Assembly: GCF_000684975.1 (NCBI RefSeq)
Contig: NZ_BAXZ01000004.1
Location: 248,001 to 312,000, forward strand
Length of the DNA stretch: 64,000 nt
Origin: Paraburkholderia acidipaludis NBRC 101816
Lineage (GTDB): Bacteria; Pseudomonadota; Gammaproteobacteria; Burkholderiales; Burkholderiaceae
Reading direction: 5' to 3'
Below, piece after piece: positions 41,918 to 51,616 of this stretch (the stretch's first letter is position 1; every line of letters begins with the position of its first letter). Below the pieces are notes generated by a model. That model saw only the letters and a program-made list of their open reading frames with translations. It did no database searches and had not been told where the DNA came from. The position numbers and the translations under genes were made by a program.

Positions 41918-42871
41918 TCAGGGTTCGACGTAATGCATCTGCGGCGAGTCGCCCAGCAGCAGCGGCTGGTTCGCCTCGGCGGCGGCCCGCAGGTAGTCCC
42001 ATAACGACGTGATGCGCCGCAGCTTGCGCAGGTCTTCGCGGCTGCAGAGCCAGAAGCGCCGCGTCACCACGATCTCGTCGGGCAGGATCGCGACGAGACG
42101 CGGGTCCGGTTCCGCCATGAAGCACGGCAGGATGGCGAGCGCGCTGCCTTGCAGCGCGGCGTGGTATTGCGCAATCACGCTCGTGCTGCAGAGATTCGCC
42201 TTGACGTTCGGCGCCGTGCGCTCGAGATAGAGCAGTTCGTGGCTGAATGCGAGATCGGCGACATAGCTGATGAACGCGTGGTGCCGCAGGTCCGCCGGCG
42301 TGCGGATGCGCGGATGCCGCTCCAGATAGTCCGGTGTGCCGTACAGCCTGAGCCGGTAGTCGGTGAGCTTCGTGTAGACATACTGGCCGCGCTCGGGCCG
42401 CTCCAGCATGATCGCGAGATCGGCCTCGCGCTTCGAGAGGCTCACGAAGTGCGGCACCGGCAGCAGGTCGATCGACATGTCCGGGTGCTGGCCCGAGAAA
42501 CGCGCGAGCTGCGGCGCCAGAAAGAAGCACCCGAAGCCTTCCGTCGAACCCACCCGCACGTGTCCCGAGAGCGACTGCGCGCCCAGGGCGAACTGCTCGC
42601 TCACGGACTGCACGGTGGTTTCCACCGCGTCGGCATGGGTGAGCAGCCGCTGTCCCTCCGCGGTCAGCACGAAGCCGCCCGAGCGAGACTTGTCGAACAG
42701 CACCGTGCCGAGCGCGGTCTCCAGCTCCCGCACGCGGCGCGCGACCGTCGTGTGATCTACGCCCAGCTTCTTCGCCGCGGCGCTCGCCCGCTGCGTGCGG
42801 GCCACCGCGAGGAAATAGCGCAGGTCGTCCCAGTTCAGTGTCTCCAGCTTGCTCGTTGTGCTTTTTTGCAT
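41918..42871 (-). CDS. LysR-family regulator of the mmsAB region
   Basis: This 317-residue LysR regulator has the HTH at about residues 15-72 (LNWDDLRYFLAVARTQRASA, KKLGVDHTTVARRVRELE), the form common in regulators of valine and related catabolism. The effector domain contains VGSTEGFGCFFLAPQLARF and ISYVADLAFS. It is divergent from the MHS transporter with 126 bases between starts, where the palindrome TATTCGAATA (42905-42914) lies. Position and type suggest control of the transporter-mmsA-mmsB unit. It ends 16 bases from the broken LysR gene, facing it. Confidence 0.87.
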   Translation of the reverse strand: MQKSTTSKLETLNWDDLRYFLAVARTQRASAAAKKLGVDHTTVARRVRELETALGTVLFDKSRSGGFVLTAEGQRLLTHADAVETTVQSVSEQFALGAQSLSGHVRVGSTEGFGCFFLAPQLARFSGQHPDMSIDLLPVPHFVSLSKREADLAIMLERPERGQYVYTKLTDYRLRLYGTPDYLERHPRIRTPADLRHHAFISYVADLAFSHELLYLERTAPNVKANLCSTSVIAQYHAALQGSALAILPCFMAEPDPRLVAILPDEIVVTRRFWLCSREDLRKLRRITSLWDYLRAAAEANQPLLLGDSPQMHYVEP

Positions 42872-42904
42872 ATCGGATGGGCTTTTTCGTCTCTATACCG
42901 TGGA

Positions 42905-42914
42905 TATTCGAATA
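42905..42914. promoter_or_regulatory. Palindrome in the LysR-MHS divergent region
   Basis: TATTCGAATA is a perfect 10-base palindrome in the 126-base region between the divergent LysR and transporter genes. It has the symmetric dyad expected for a LysR site but not the classic T-N11-A in a strict form. The assignment is positional. Confidence 0.35.
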
Positions 42915-42997
42915 AATATACTCGTTTGCAGACCCTTGGACAGAGGCTCCGAAGCGCTCCGAATGCGGTCTGCAAACAACAACGATGGAGACAGACG

Positions 42998-44311
42998 ATG
43001 CACATGCAGTCGACCCCGGAAAGGGCCGCCGTGGCCGTTCCGGTTCCGAAGCGCGCGCGCGATTATTTGCTTGCAGGCTGGGCCAGCATGGCCGGCACGA
43101 CGATCGAGTGGTACGACTTCTTCCTTTACGGCACGGCTGCCGCACTGGTGTTCAACAAGGTTTTCTTCCCGACGCTGGATCCGATCCTCGGCACGCTCGC
43201 CGCCTTCGCGACCTATGGCGTCGGGTTCATCGGCCGGCCGATGGGCGGCATTGTGTTCGGCCATTTCGGCGACCGCATCGGCCGCAAGTCCATGCTGCTC
43301 GCCACGCTGCTGCTGATGGGCATTCCCAGCATGGCGATCGGGCTGATCCCTTCGTATCAGAGCATCGGCTACGGGGCGGCGGCGCTGCTCGTCGCGATGC
43401 GGTTCCTGCAAGGCATGGCCGTGGGCGGCGAGTGGGGCGGCGCGGTGCTGATGGCCGTCGAGCACGCGCCGCGCGGCCGCAAGGGCTTGTTCGGCAGCTT
43501 GCCGCAGACGGGCGTGGGCTTCGGGCTGATTCTTTCGTCGCTCGCGATGGCCGCTGTGACGGCGCTGCCGGAAGCCGACCTGCTGGCGTGGGGCTGGCGC
43601 ATTCCGTTTCTCGCGAGCATTCTGCTCGTGCTGGTGGGTTGGGTGATCCGCGTGCGGGTGCCCGAATCGCCCGACTTCGAACGGGTGAAAAAGACCGGCC
43701 GCCCCGTGGAGGCGCCCGTGCTCGAAGTGCTGCGCCGCCAGCCGCGCGAACTCTTGATCATCATCGGCGCGCGCACGGCGGAGAACACCTGGTTTTACCT
43801 GGTAGTGGCGTTCGCGCTCGCCTATGCTGCCAATCAGTTGAAGATTCCGAAGGCGCAGATTCTGCACGCCATCACCGCCGGCGCCGTGCTGTCGCTCGTG
43901 ACGATGCCGTTCTGCGGCTGGCTGAGCGACCGGATCGGCCAGAAGCGCCTGTTTCTCGCCGGCCTCGTGATCATGGGCCTGTTTGTTGCACCGTTTTTCT
44001 CGATGCTCGAAACGCTGCAGCCCGCGGCGGTGTGGTGGGCGATGGTGCTGGGGGTCGGCGTGGTGTTCCCGATTCTCTATGCGCCCGAATCGCAACTGTT
44101 CGCCGCACAGTTTCCCGCGGAGATCCGCTACAGCGGCATTTCGGTATCCGTACAGCTGGCGGGCGTGCTGGGCGGCGGCGTCGCGCCGATGATCGCGACC
44201 GCGCTGCTCGCCTGCGGCGGCGGCAGGCCGCACTACGTGGTCGCCTATATGGTGGCGCTCGGCGTGATCGCGTTGATCTGCACGCTGCTGATGCGCTCGC
44301 AGCACGACTGA
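42998..44311 (+). CDS. MFS metabolite:H+ symporter (MHS family)
   Basis: This 437-residue transporter is of the MHS group (KgtP/ShiA/ProP-like). Signature segments are GTTIEWYDFFLYGTAAALVF, FGHFGDRIGRKSMLL (motif A) and GMAVGGEWGGAVLMAVEHAP. Twelve hydrophobic helices are visible. The ATG follows GGAGAC. It heads the transporter-mmsA-mmsB run and likely imports a branched acid such as 3-hydroxyisobutyrate or a related substrate; that is inferred from the two downstream enzymes and the LysR regulator upstream. Confidence 0.88.
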   Translation: MHMQSTPERAAVAVPVPKRARDYLLAGWASMAGTTIEWYDFFLYGTAAALVFNKVFFPTLDPILGTLAAFATYGVGFIGRPMGGIVFGHFGDRIGRKSMLLATLLLMGIPSMAIGLIPSYQSIGYGAAALLVAMRFLQGMAVGGEWGGAVLMAVEHAPRGRKGLFGSLPQTGVGFGLILSSLAMAAVTALPEADLLAWGWRIPFLASILLVLVGWVIRVRVPESPDFERVKKTGRPVEAPVLEVLRRQPRELLIIIGARTAENTWFYLVVAFALAYAANQLKIPKAQILHAITAGAVLSLVTMPFCGWLSDRIGQKRLFLAGLVIMGLFVAPFFSMLETLQPAAVWWAMVLGVGVVFPILYAPESQLFAAQFPAEIRYSGISVSVQLAGVLGGGVAPMIATALLACGGGRPHYVVAYMVALGVIALICTLLMRSQHD

Positions 44312-44379
44312 TGTTTTTATCGTATTCCTGACTACCCGGTCCGAACCGGTTTCCTTCAACCCAGGCAAGAGAGTCCAAG

Positions 44380-45906
44380 ATGAACGCAGTCACCCAGGCA
44401 TCGAATGCCCATGTCCCCACCGTCAAGCTGTTGATCGACGGCGAATTCGTCGAGTCGAAGACGAACGAATGGCGCGACATCGTCAATCCGGCCACGCAGG
44501 AAGTGCTCGCGCGCGTGCCGTTCGCCACCGTGGCCGAAGTCGACGCGGCCGTGAAGAGCGCGCAGGCAGCGTTTGCGAAGTGGAAAGACACGCCCCTCGG
44601 CGCGCGCCTGCGCATCATGCTGAAATTCCAGGCGCTGATCCGCGAGAACATGGCGCGCATTGCGAAAACGCTCACCGCCGAGCAGGGCAAGACCCTGCCC
44701 GACGCCGAAGGCGACATCTTCCGCGGCCTCGAAGTGGTCGAGCACGCGTGCTCGATCGGCACGCTGCAGCAGGGCGGATTCGCCGAGAACGTGGCCGGCG
44801 GCGTCGACACCTACACGCTGCAGCAGCCGCTTGGCGTGTGCGCGGGCATCACGCCGTTCAATTTCCCCGCGATGATCCCGCTGTGGATGTTCCCGATGGC
44901 CATCGTCTGCGGCAACACCTTCGTGCTGAAGCCTTCGGAGCAGGATCCGCTCTCGACGATGCAGCTCGTCGAACTGGCGCTCGAAGCCGGCATTCCGAAA
45001 GGCGTGCTCAACGTCGTGCACGGCGGCAAGGAAGTGGTCGACGCGATCTGCTCGCATCCGCTCATCAAGGCGATCTCGTTCGTCGGCTCGACGGCGGTGG
45101 GCACGCATGTCTATCGCCTTGGCAGCGAGCACGGCAAGCGCGTGCAGTCGATGATGGGCGCGAAGAATCACGCGGTCGTTCTGCCCGATGCGAACCGCGA
45201 GCAGGCCATCAACGCGCTCGTCGGCGCGTCGTTCGGCGCGGCGGGGCAGCGCTGCATGGCGACTTCGGTGGTCGTGCTGGTGGGGGCGGCGCAGCAGTGG
45301 CTGCCCGATCTCGTCGAAAAGGCGAAGACGCTGAAGGTCAACGCGGGCCACGAGCCGGGCACCGACGTCGGTCCGGTGGTCTCGCGCACGGCGAAGGCGC
45401 GCATTCTGGGCCTGATCGAATCGGGCGTGAAGCAGGGGGCGACGCTGGCGCTCGACGGCCGCGACGTGACGGTGAAGGGCTATGAGGCGGGCAACTTCGT
45501 CGGACCGACGGTGTTCACGAATGTGAAAACCGACATGGACATCTACACGCACGAAATCTTCGGCCCCGTGCTCGTGGTGCTGACCGCGTCGAGCCTCGAC
45601 GAAGCGATCGCGATCGTCAATGCCAATCCGTTCGGCAACGGCGTGGGCCTCTTCACGCAGAGCGGCGCGGCGGCCCGCAAGTTCCAGAGCGAGATCGACA
45701 TCGGCCAGGTGGGCATCAACATTCCGATTCCGGTGCCGGTGCCGTACTTCAGCTTCACGGGCTCGCGCGGCTCGAAGCTCGGCGATCTCGGTCCGTACGG
45801 CAAGCAGGTCGTGCAGTTCTATACGCAGACAAAGACCGTGACCGCGCGCTGGTTCGACGACGCCACCGTCAACGACGGCGTGAACACCACGATCAGCCTG
45901 CGCTGA
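44380..45906 (+). CDS. mmsA: Methylmalonate-semialdehyde dehydrogenase (CoA-acylating)
   Basis: This 508-residue ALDH6-family enzyme converts methylmalonate semialdehyde to propionyl-CoA in valine breakdown. Key elements are ITPFNFPAMIPLWMFPMAIV, KPSEQDPLSTM, FVGSTAVGTHVY and GAAGQRCMATSVVV with catalytic Cys292. The MMSDH C-terminal text (IGQVGINIPIPVPVPYFSFT) is diagnostic. The ATG is preceded by an AGAGAG site. The next gene, mmsB, follows after 22 bases. Mass and motifs are standard for the family. Confidence 0.95.
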   Translation: MNAVTQASNAHVPTVKLLIDGEFVESKTNEWRDIVNPATQEVLARVPFATVAEVDAAVKSAQAAFAKWKDTPLGARLRIMLKFQALIRENMARIAKTLTAEQGKTLPDAEGDIFRGLEVVEHACSIGTLQQGGFAENVAGGVDTYTLQQPLGVCAGITPFNFPAMIPLWMFPMAIVCGNTFVLKPSEQDPLSTMQLVELALEAGIPKGVLNVVHGGKEVVDAICSHPLIKAISFVGSTAVGTHVYRLGSEHGKRVQSMMGAKNHAVVLPDANREQAINALVGASFGAAGQRCMATSVVVLVGAAQQWLPDLVEKAKTLKVNAGHEPGTDVGPVVSRTAKARILGLIESGVKQGATLALDGRDVTVKGYEAGNFVGPTVFTNVKTDMDIYTHEIFGPVLVVLTASSLDEAIAIVNANPFGNGVGLFTQSGAAARKFQSEIDIGQVGINIPIPVPVPYFSFTGSRGSKLGDLGPYGKQVVQFYTQTKTVTARWFDDATVNDGVNTTISLR

Positions 45907-45928
45907 ACCACCGACCGGAGACACGCGA

Positions 45929-46819
45929 ATGAAAATCGGCTTCATCGGACTGGGTCACATGGGCGCGCCGATGGCGCTCAATCTGCTCAAGGCGGGGCAC
46001 ACGCTCAAGGTGTTCGATCTCAGCGAAGCGGCCTTGCAGACGCTTGCCGAGGCGGGTGCGGAACGTGCCGCCTCGCCCAGGGACGCGGCAAGCGGCGCCG
46101 AATGGGTCGTGACGATGCTGCCCGCGGCCGCGCATGTGCGCACGGTGCTCACCGCCGCGGACGGCGTGCTGGCAGGCATCGCGAAAGGCGTGACGATCAT
46201 CGACTCGAGCACGATCGATCCCGCCAGCGCCCGCGAGTTCGCGGCGCTGGCGGCGGCGCGGGGCAACACCTTTGTCGACGCGCCGGTATCGGGCGGCACG
46301 GGCGGCGCGGTGGCGGGCACGCTGACCTTCATGGTGGGCGGCACGGCGGCCGTGTACGAGAGCGTGAAACCGGTGCTCTCGGGCATGGGGAAGAACATTG
46401 TCCACTGCGGCGATACCGGCACGGGGCAGGTCGCGAAGATCTGCAACAACCTCGTGCTCGGCGTCACGATGGCGGGCGTCGCGGAAGCGATGGCGCTGGG
46501 CGAGTCGCTCGGCATCGACCCGAAGGTCCTGGGCGGCATCATGAACACCTCGACGGGCCGCTGCTGGAGCTCGGACACGTACAACCCGTACCCCGGCGTG
46601 ATCGAGACGGCGCCTTCTTCGCGCGGCTATACGGGCGGCTTCGGCACCGATCTGATGCTCAAGGACCTCGGCCTCGCAACCGATGCCGCAAAGGGCGTGC
46701 GCCAGCCGGCGTTCATGGGCGCGCTCGCGCAGCAGCTCTACCAGGCCATGAGCAGCCGCGGCGACGGCAAGCTCGACTTTTCCGCCGTGATCAAGCTGTA
46801 TCGCGGCGAGAAGGGATAG
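45929..46819 (+). CDS. mmsB: 3-hydroxyisobutyrate dehydrogenase
   Basis: This 296-residue NAD-dependent enzyme oxidises 3-hydroxyisobutyrate to methylmalonate semialdehyde, the substrate of MmsA. It has the N-terminal Rossmann motif GFIGLGHMGAPMA, the substrate loop DAPVSGGTGGA, and the catalytic Lys in GQVAKICNN. The ribosome site CGGAG lies 9 bases before the ATG. It is the last gene of the mmsA-mmsB pair and converges with the squalene-synthase-like gene. Confidence 0.95.
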   Translation: MKIGFIGLGHMGAPMALNLLKAGHTLKVFDLSEAALQTLAEAGAERAASPRDAASGAEWVVTMLPAAAHVRTVLTAADGVLAGIAKGVTIIDSSTIDPASAREFAALAAARGNTFVDAPVSGGTGGAVAGTLTFMVGGTAAVYESVKPVLSGMGKNIVHCGDTGTGQVAKICNNLVLGVTMAGVAEAMALGESLGIDPKVLGGIMNTSTGRCWSSDTYNPYPGVIETAPSSRGYTGGFGTDLMLKDLGLATDAAKGVRQPAFMGALAQQLYQAMSSRGDGKLDFSAVIKLYRGEKG

Positions 46820-46862
46820 AGGGGATAGCGGCAGGCACGGCTCGCGGCGCGCTGCGAGCCGC

Positions 46863-47918
46863 TTACACTTTGATGCGCGCTTCCACGCGCGCGAAGAGTC
46901 TCCTGAACCACCGTTCGAGCAGGGCATCGGAGGGCGCGAGCAGCGTCGAACCGGCGAGGATGCGGTAGACGTCGTTGCGCGTCACCTTGGACGTCTTCGC
47001 CGGATCGAGCCATTGTTCGTTCGCGACGAGCCGTTCGAGCGTTTCGAGTCCGATGAGGATCGGCCAGAGGCAGGCGAGGCGCAGCCGCAGCGCGCGGCGC
47101 GGCAGCGCGAACGTATAGTCGATCGCGGCGCGGAAGTGATCGAGCGCAATACGCACGAGTTCGTGCAAGAGGCCGCGCGCCTGCGCGGACGACTCGGGCC
47201 GCAGCAGGTCCTCCGCGGCCAGTCCCGCCTGCGCGAGCATCGAAGCCGGCAGATAGCAGCGGCCGATGCGCAGGTCGCGGCCGCAGTCGCGCAGCACGTT
47301 CACCATCTGCAGCGCCTTGCCGAAGCGCACGCCGCGCCGGTACATCGTTTCGCGCAACGCGGGATCGAGCGCGCCGGGAATATGCCGGTAGGTCATCTTC
47401 GTCCAGAATTCGCCCACGCAGCCGGCTACCAGACAGGTGTAGCGGTCGAGTTCGTCCCAACTGACCAGCGCGGCGATCTGGCCCGAGCGTTCGTCGGGGA
47501 AGGTGCGCAGGTCGAATTCCATGCCTTGCGTGAGCGTCGTCACGATTTCGCGCACGTCTGCGCGATCGGCTTCGTCCAGTTGCGCGAGGACTTCCAGTGC
47601 GCCGCCCAGCGATTCGAGCAGCTGCTTTTCGTCCGATTGGGTCTGCTGGCCCGCGACCTCGTCGGCGATGCGGCGCAAGCCTGCGTCGTCGTTCGTGGCG
47701 CCGTTGATGCGCTCGCGCAGCGAGAGCAGCAGCGCGAGGCGCTGCTCAGGCGGGATCAGCGACGTGTCGGCGATCGTGTCCGCCGCACGCGCCAGCAGAT
47801 AGGCCACGCCCACCGGATCGCGCATGCCCGCGGGCAGCACGCGCAGCGTGAGATAGAACGAGCGGGAAACGCCCTTGAGCAACGGGCCCAGCAGGAAGGC
47901 CCGGTTGGAGTTCTGCAT
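46863..47918 (-). CDS. Squalene/phytoene synthase family protein (single-enzyme squalene synthase-like)
   Basis: This 351-residue head-to-head prenyl transferase has two aspartate-rich motifs: D47-x3-D51 (ARAADTIADT) and D211-x3-D215 (NVLRDCGRDLRIGRCYLP). FYLTLRVLPAGMRDPVGVAY and DRYTCLVAGCVGEFWTKM are family text. The length exceeds HpnC or HpnD (about 280-290 residues) and resembles single-step squalene synthases. No hopanoid cluster adjoins it. The product may be squalene for hopanoids or another C30 terpenoid. The ATG at 47918 starts the recognisable N-terminus; an earlier start would add an unrelated stretch. Confidence 0.86.
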   Translation of the reverse strand: MQNSNRAFLLGPLLKGVSRSFYLTLRVLPAGMRDPVGVAYLLARAADTIADTSLIPPEQRLALLLSLRERINGATNDDAGLRRIADEVAGQQTQSDEKQLLESLGGALEVLAQLDEADRADVREIVTTLTQGMEFDLRTFPDERSGQIAALVSWDELDRYTCLVAGCVGEFWTKMTYRHIPGALDPALRETMYRRGVRFGKALQMVNVLRDCGRDLRIGRCYLPASMLAQAGLAAEDLLRPESSAQARGLLHELVRIALDHFRAAIDYTFALPRRALRLRLACLWPILIGLETLERLVANEQWLDPAKTSKVTRNDVYRILAGSTLLAPSDALLERWFRRLFARVEARIKV

Positions 47919-48171
47919 GTCGGGGAGGCGGCGGCAAGGGACGGATCGAACGAGAGCCGCATTGTAGCGTGGATGGAGAGGGGCGATGCCGACCCCCATG
48001 CAAGAGCTGCGAGGGGGACGGCGTGCTCCCGGGCTTGCGGATGGATTGATCCAGCGCTATATCTGAGCGAAAACAATTGGGGATCTATCAAAAAATGCCC
48101 AGGAAGCCCCTTTGAATATTTTTGAAAGGGCGAGCTGCGCTAGAATCTACGCTGCTTGTCGAAGGCAGGCT

Positions 48172-48201
48172 TTGTCGCAGCCGGAATCGTTCTGTTAGAA
48201 T
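48172..48201 (+). promoter_or_regulatory. Possible promoter upstream of the BamA paralogue
   Basis: TTGTCG (48172-48177) and TAGAAT (48196-48201) are separated by 18 bases. They lie about 250 bases before the BamA start, giving a long leader; a second TAGAAT occurs at 48141-48146. This is a match to sigma-70 elements only. Confidence 0.35.
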
Positions 48202-48312
48202 GTTTGCGAAGGTAATGGTCGCGTTACAGGATAATCTGCGCGGCTTCGTGCGCAGACAGCGCACAGGACCGAAGTGCTCTCGCTCGCGACGGGGCTCGCG
48301 GCGATTCATTGT

Positions 48313-48366
48313 CCGGGCAGTATGAGCATGCAGTAAAATCCGGGCGGCGTGAACATGCAGTAAGAC
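48313..48366. repeat. 27-bp imperfect tandem duplication
   Basis: Two 27-base units share CCGGGC...TGA(G/A)CATGCAGTAA. The first runs 48313-48339 and the second 48340-48366. They differ at a few positions. The repeat is in the leader region upstream of the BamA paralogue and could be a duplicated regulatory element. Confidence 0.6.
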
Positions 48367-48449
48367 GCAGTGGACGCGCGACGCGCCGCGTCGTTCCGGC
48401 CGCGAACGGGTTCGCGGTTTTCTTGTTGGCCTTAAATACAAATTCCCGC

Positions 48450-50765
48450 ATGACGGCTTCAACTACCACGGCGCGCTATACCCGCGCGCTGACCTTCGCC
48501 GGCCTCGGCCTCGTTGCCACCGCCGCGAACGCCACCGAGCCTTTCGTGGTCCAGGACATCCGTATCGACGGGCTTTCGCGCATCGAGCCCGGTACGGTGT
48601 TCGCCTATCTGCCTATCAAGCAGGGCGATACCTTCACGGACGACAAGGCATCGGACGCCATCCGCGCACTCTATGCGACGGGCTTCTTCAGCGATGTGCG
48701 GATCTCCACCGAAGGCGGCGTGGTCGTCGTGCAGGTGCAGGAGCGGCCGGCCATCGGCACGATCGACTTCGCCGGCATCCACGAATTCGACAAGGACGCG
48801 CTCACCAAGGCGCTCAAGTCGGTGGGCCTTTCGCCGGGCCGCAGCTACGACAAGGCGCTCGTGGACCGCGCGGAGCAGGAGCTCAAGCGCCAGTACCTCA
48901 CGCGCGGCTACTACGCAGCCGAGGTCACGACCACCGTCACGCCGATCGACCGCAACCGCGTCGGCCTGCTGTTTTCGGTGATCGAAGGGCCGAGCGCGAA
49001 GATCCGCCAGGTCAACTTCATCGGCAATCACGCGTTCAGCGAAGGCACGCTGCGCGACGAGATGCAGCTTTCCACGCCGAACTGGTTCTCGTGGTACACG
49101 AAGAACGACCTGTACTCGAAGGACAAGCTCACGGGCGACCTCGAGAACATCCGCACGTACTACCTGGATCGCGGCTACCTCGAGTTCAACATCGACTCGA
49201 CCCAGGTGTCGCTCTCGCCCGACAAGAAGGACATGTATCTCACGATCGGGATCCATGAGGGCGAGCCGTACACGATTTCGGGCGTCTCGCTCGCGGGCAA
49301 CCTGCTCAACCGCGAGGCGGAGCTCAAGAAGCTCATCACGATCAAGCCGGGCCAGCGTTTTTCGGCGGCCAAGCTCAAGGACACGACCAAGGCGCTCGTC
49401 GACAAGCTCGGCGAATACGGCTACGCCTTCGCGACCGTCAACGCCGAGCCGCAGATCGATCAGGCGAACCACAAGGTCGCGCTCACGCTGCAGGTCGATC
49501 CGGGTCGCCGCGTCTATGTGCGCCATGTGAACATTGCCGGCAATACGCGCACGCGCGACGAAGTGATCCGCCGCGAAATGCGCCAGCTCGAAAGCTCGTG
49601 GTTCGACTCGAGCCGGCTTGCGCTTTCGAAGGACCGGATCAACCGTCTTGGCTACTTTACCGACGTGGACGTGACCACGGTGCCGGTGGAAGGCACGCCG
49701 GACCAGGTGGACGTCGACGTGAAAGTGACCGAGAAGCCCACGGGCACGCTGTCTCTCGGCGTGGGCTACGGCTCGGGCGAAGGCCCGATCCTTTCGGCGG
49801 GCATTTCGCAGGACAACGTGTTCGGCTCGGGCAACAGCCTTTCGCTGAACGTGAACACGGCGACGACGTTCCGCACGCTGTCGGTGACCGAAGTCGATCC
49901 GTACTTCACGATCGACGGCATCAAGCGCATCACGGACGCTTACTACCGCACCACCGAACCGCTGTACTACTCGAGCACGACGGACACGAGCTTCCGCATC
50001 ATTTCGTACGGCGCGGACACGAAGTTCGGCATTCCGTTCTCCGAAACCGACATGGTGTACTTCGGTCTCGGCATCGAGCAGGACCGTCTCGACATCGACT
50101 CCACCACGCCGCAGAGCTACATCGACTATGTGAACGATTTCGGCCGCGTGTCGAACATCGTGCCGCTGACGGTTGGCTGGTCGCGCGACAACCGCGACAG
50201 CGCGCTCGTGCCGAGCAAGGGTTACTTCCTGCAGGCCAACGCCGAGTACGGCACGCCGATCACGGGCGTTTCGTACTACAAGGCCGACATGCAGTCGCAG
50301 TACTACTACTCGTTCGCGCGCGGCTTCGTGCTGGGCCTGAACTTCCAGGGCGGCTACGGCAACGGCCTCGAAGGCAAGCCGTACCCGATCTTCAAGAACT
50401 ACTATGCGGGCGGTATCGGCTCGGTGCGTGGCTATGAACCGGGCTCCCTCGGTCCGCGCGACGTGAGCACGGGCGACCCGATCGGCGGTTCGAAGATGCT
50501 GGTGGGCAGCATTGAACTCACGTTCCCGCTGCCGGGCACGGGCTACGACCGCACGCTGCGCGTCTTCACCTTCGTGGACGGCGGCAACGTCTGGGGTGAC
50601 GAAGGCACGAGTATCGGCGCCAACGGCCTGCGTTACAGCTATGGTATGGGTCTCGAGTGGATTTCGCCGATCGGCCCGCTCAAGCTCGACCTCGGCTTCC
50701 CGATCGTCAAGCACACGGGCGACCAGTACCAGAAGTTCCAGTTCCAGATCGGTACGTCGTTCTAA
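48450..50765 (+). CDS. Outer-membrane assembly factor BamA paralogue (Omp85)
   Basis: This 771-residue Omp85 protein has a signal peptide ending near TAANA before TEPFVVQDIRIDGLSRIEPG, the usual start of POTRA1. Five POTRA domains fill about residues 25-420, then a 16-strand barrel. The conserved lid-lock motif VRGY lies near residue 660, and the chain ends in Phe. It inserts beta-barrel proteins into the outer membrane. The canonical bamA sits between rseP and skp-lpxD-fabZ genes; none is here, so this is a second, stand-alone copy. The ATG at 48450 is preceded by no strong ribosome site. Confidence 0.9.
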   Translation: MTASTTTARYTRALTFAGLGLVATAANATEPFVVQDIRIDGLSRIEPGTVFAYLPIKQGDTFTDDKASDAIRALYATGFFSDVRISTEGGVVVVQVQERPAIGTIDFAGIHEFDKDALTKALKSVGLSPGRSYDKALVDRAEQELKRQYLTRGYYAAEVTTTVTPIDRNRVGLLFSVIEGPSAKIRQVNFIGNHAFSEGTLRDEMQLSTPNWFSWYTKNDLYSKDKLTGDLENIRTYYLDRGYLEFNIDSTQVSLSPDKKDMYLTIGIHEGEPYTISGVSLAGNLLNREAELKKLITIKPGQRFSAAKLKDTTKALVDKLGEYGYAFATVNAEPQIDQANHKVALTLQVDPGRRVYVRHVNIAGNTRTRDEVIRREMRQLESSWFDSSRLALSKDRINRLGYFTDVDVTTVPVEGTPDQVDVDVKVTEKPTGTLSLGVGYGSGEGPILSAGISQDNVFGSGNSLSLNVNTATTFRTLSVTEVDPYFTIDGIKRITDAYYRTTEPLYYSSTTDTSFRIISYGADTKFGIPFSETDMVYFGLGIEQDRLDIDSTTPQSYIDYVNDFGRVSNIVPLTVGWSRDNRDSALVPSKGYFLQANAEYGTPITGVSYYKADMQSQYYYSFARGFVLGLNFQGGYGNGLEGKPYPIFKNYYAGGIGSVRGYEPGSLGPRDVSTGDPIGGSKMLVGSIELTFPLPGTGYDRTLRVFTFVDGGNVWGDEGTSIGANGLRYSYGMGLEWISPIGPLKLDLGFPIVKHTGDQYQKFQFQIGTSF

Positions 50766-51616
50766 ACGCCATAGCTCCGGGGCCTGTTACTCGTGTGAGC
50801 AGGTCCCGGTTCTGCATTCCCTCCTGTTTTGCGGCGTTCGCTGCCGCGCCGCCGGTTTCTCTTCCGGGCGGTTTTCCTCGTCAATTCCTGGATCAAAAGC
50901 TCGAGCGAGTGATAGAGCCGTCGGCGCTCGGGATCGCGCGACGCCTCGCCCGAACGGATCACCTCTTTCAGGCAGTCGAGGAAGCATTCCGCGGCAGCCG
51001 GAAGCGGCACGCCGCGCCGGGCCACCACGCTGACCACGGTGCGGTCCACTTCCTCGCGCAGCACGAGCGCCCGCAGGTTCTCGCGCGCGAAGCGCGTTTC
51101 CACGAGCGGCCAGGGAAAGATGCTCACCATGTCGGTGTTCATGATGAGCCCCATCGCGACGATGAACGAGTGCGCCAGATGGACCGTTTGCGGCAACGGC
51201 AGACCGTGGCGACGGAAGACGTCGTCGGTGATCATGTCCTTGCTGCCCGGGTCCCAGTTGAGTAGCCATTCGCAGTCCTGCAGTTCGGCCAGAGAATGCG
51301 CGTGTGCGAGCGGATGATCCTTGCGGACCACCACGGCGGATTCGGTCGCAAAAATCGGCGTCTGCACGAACTCCGCGTGCAGCGATGCCGGTCCTGGCTT
51401 GCCTGGCGAGAAGTCCAGCGATCCGTCGCGCAGGCGCGGCATCACAATATTCAGGAAACCTTCGTAAAACTCGAGCTGCATTCCGGGCATGCGCTTGCGA
51501 AAGAGCGTGACGGCGTCGGGCACGAAGGAGAGCGCAAGCCACGGTGTCACGCCGATCGACAGCTTGCCGCCGGCGCGCCCGCGCCGCGCATCGAGCTCGT
51601 CCTGGGCACGCGCCAT
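50762..51616 (-). pseudogene. LysR-family effector domain lacking its HTH (5'-truncated)
   Basis: The frame encodes 284 residues beginning in the LysR linker helix (MARAQDELDARRGRAGGKLS, IGVTPWLAL) and running through the whole effector domain (VPDAVTLFRKRMPGMQLEFY; VVRKDHPLAHA). The HTH and first linker part are missing. Homology extends about seven codons upstream of this ATG (DDAGHKR), then an in-frame TAA occurs, and no other frame between 51617 and 51789 encodes an HTH. The gene has therefore lost its 5' end. The C-terminal 35 residues are basic and non-conserved. It converges with bamA, overlapping its stop by 4 bases. A functional effector-only protein is possible but less likely. Confidence 0.7.

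Larger units (their letters stand above)
47919..48449. other. Intergenic region before the BamA paralogue
   Basis: No gene is supported in this 531-base stretch. It holds a promoter-like pair at 48172-48201 and a 27-base tandem duplication at 48313-48366. A poly-A/T-rich block near 48060-48125 contrasts with the flanking GC-rich DNA. Confidence 0.4.
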
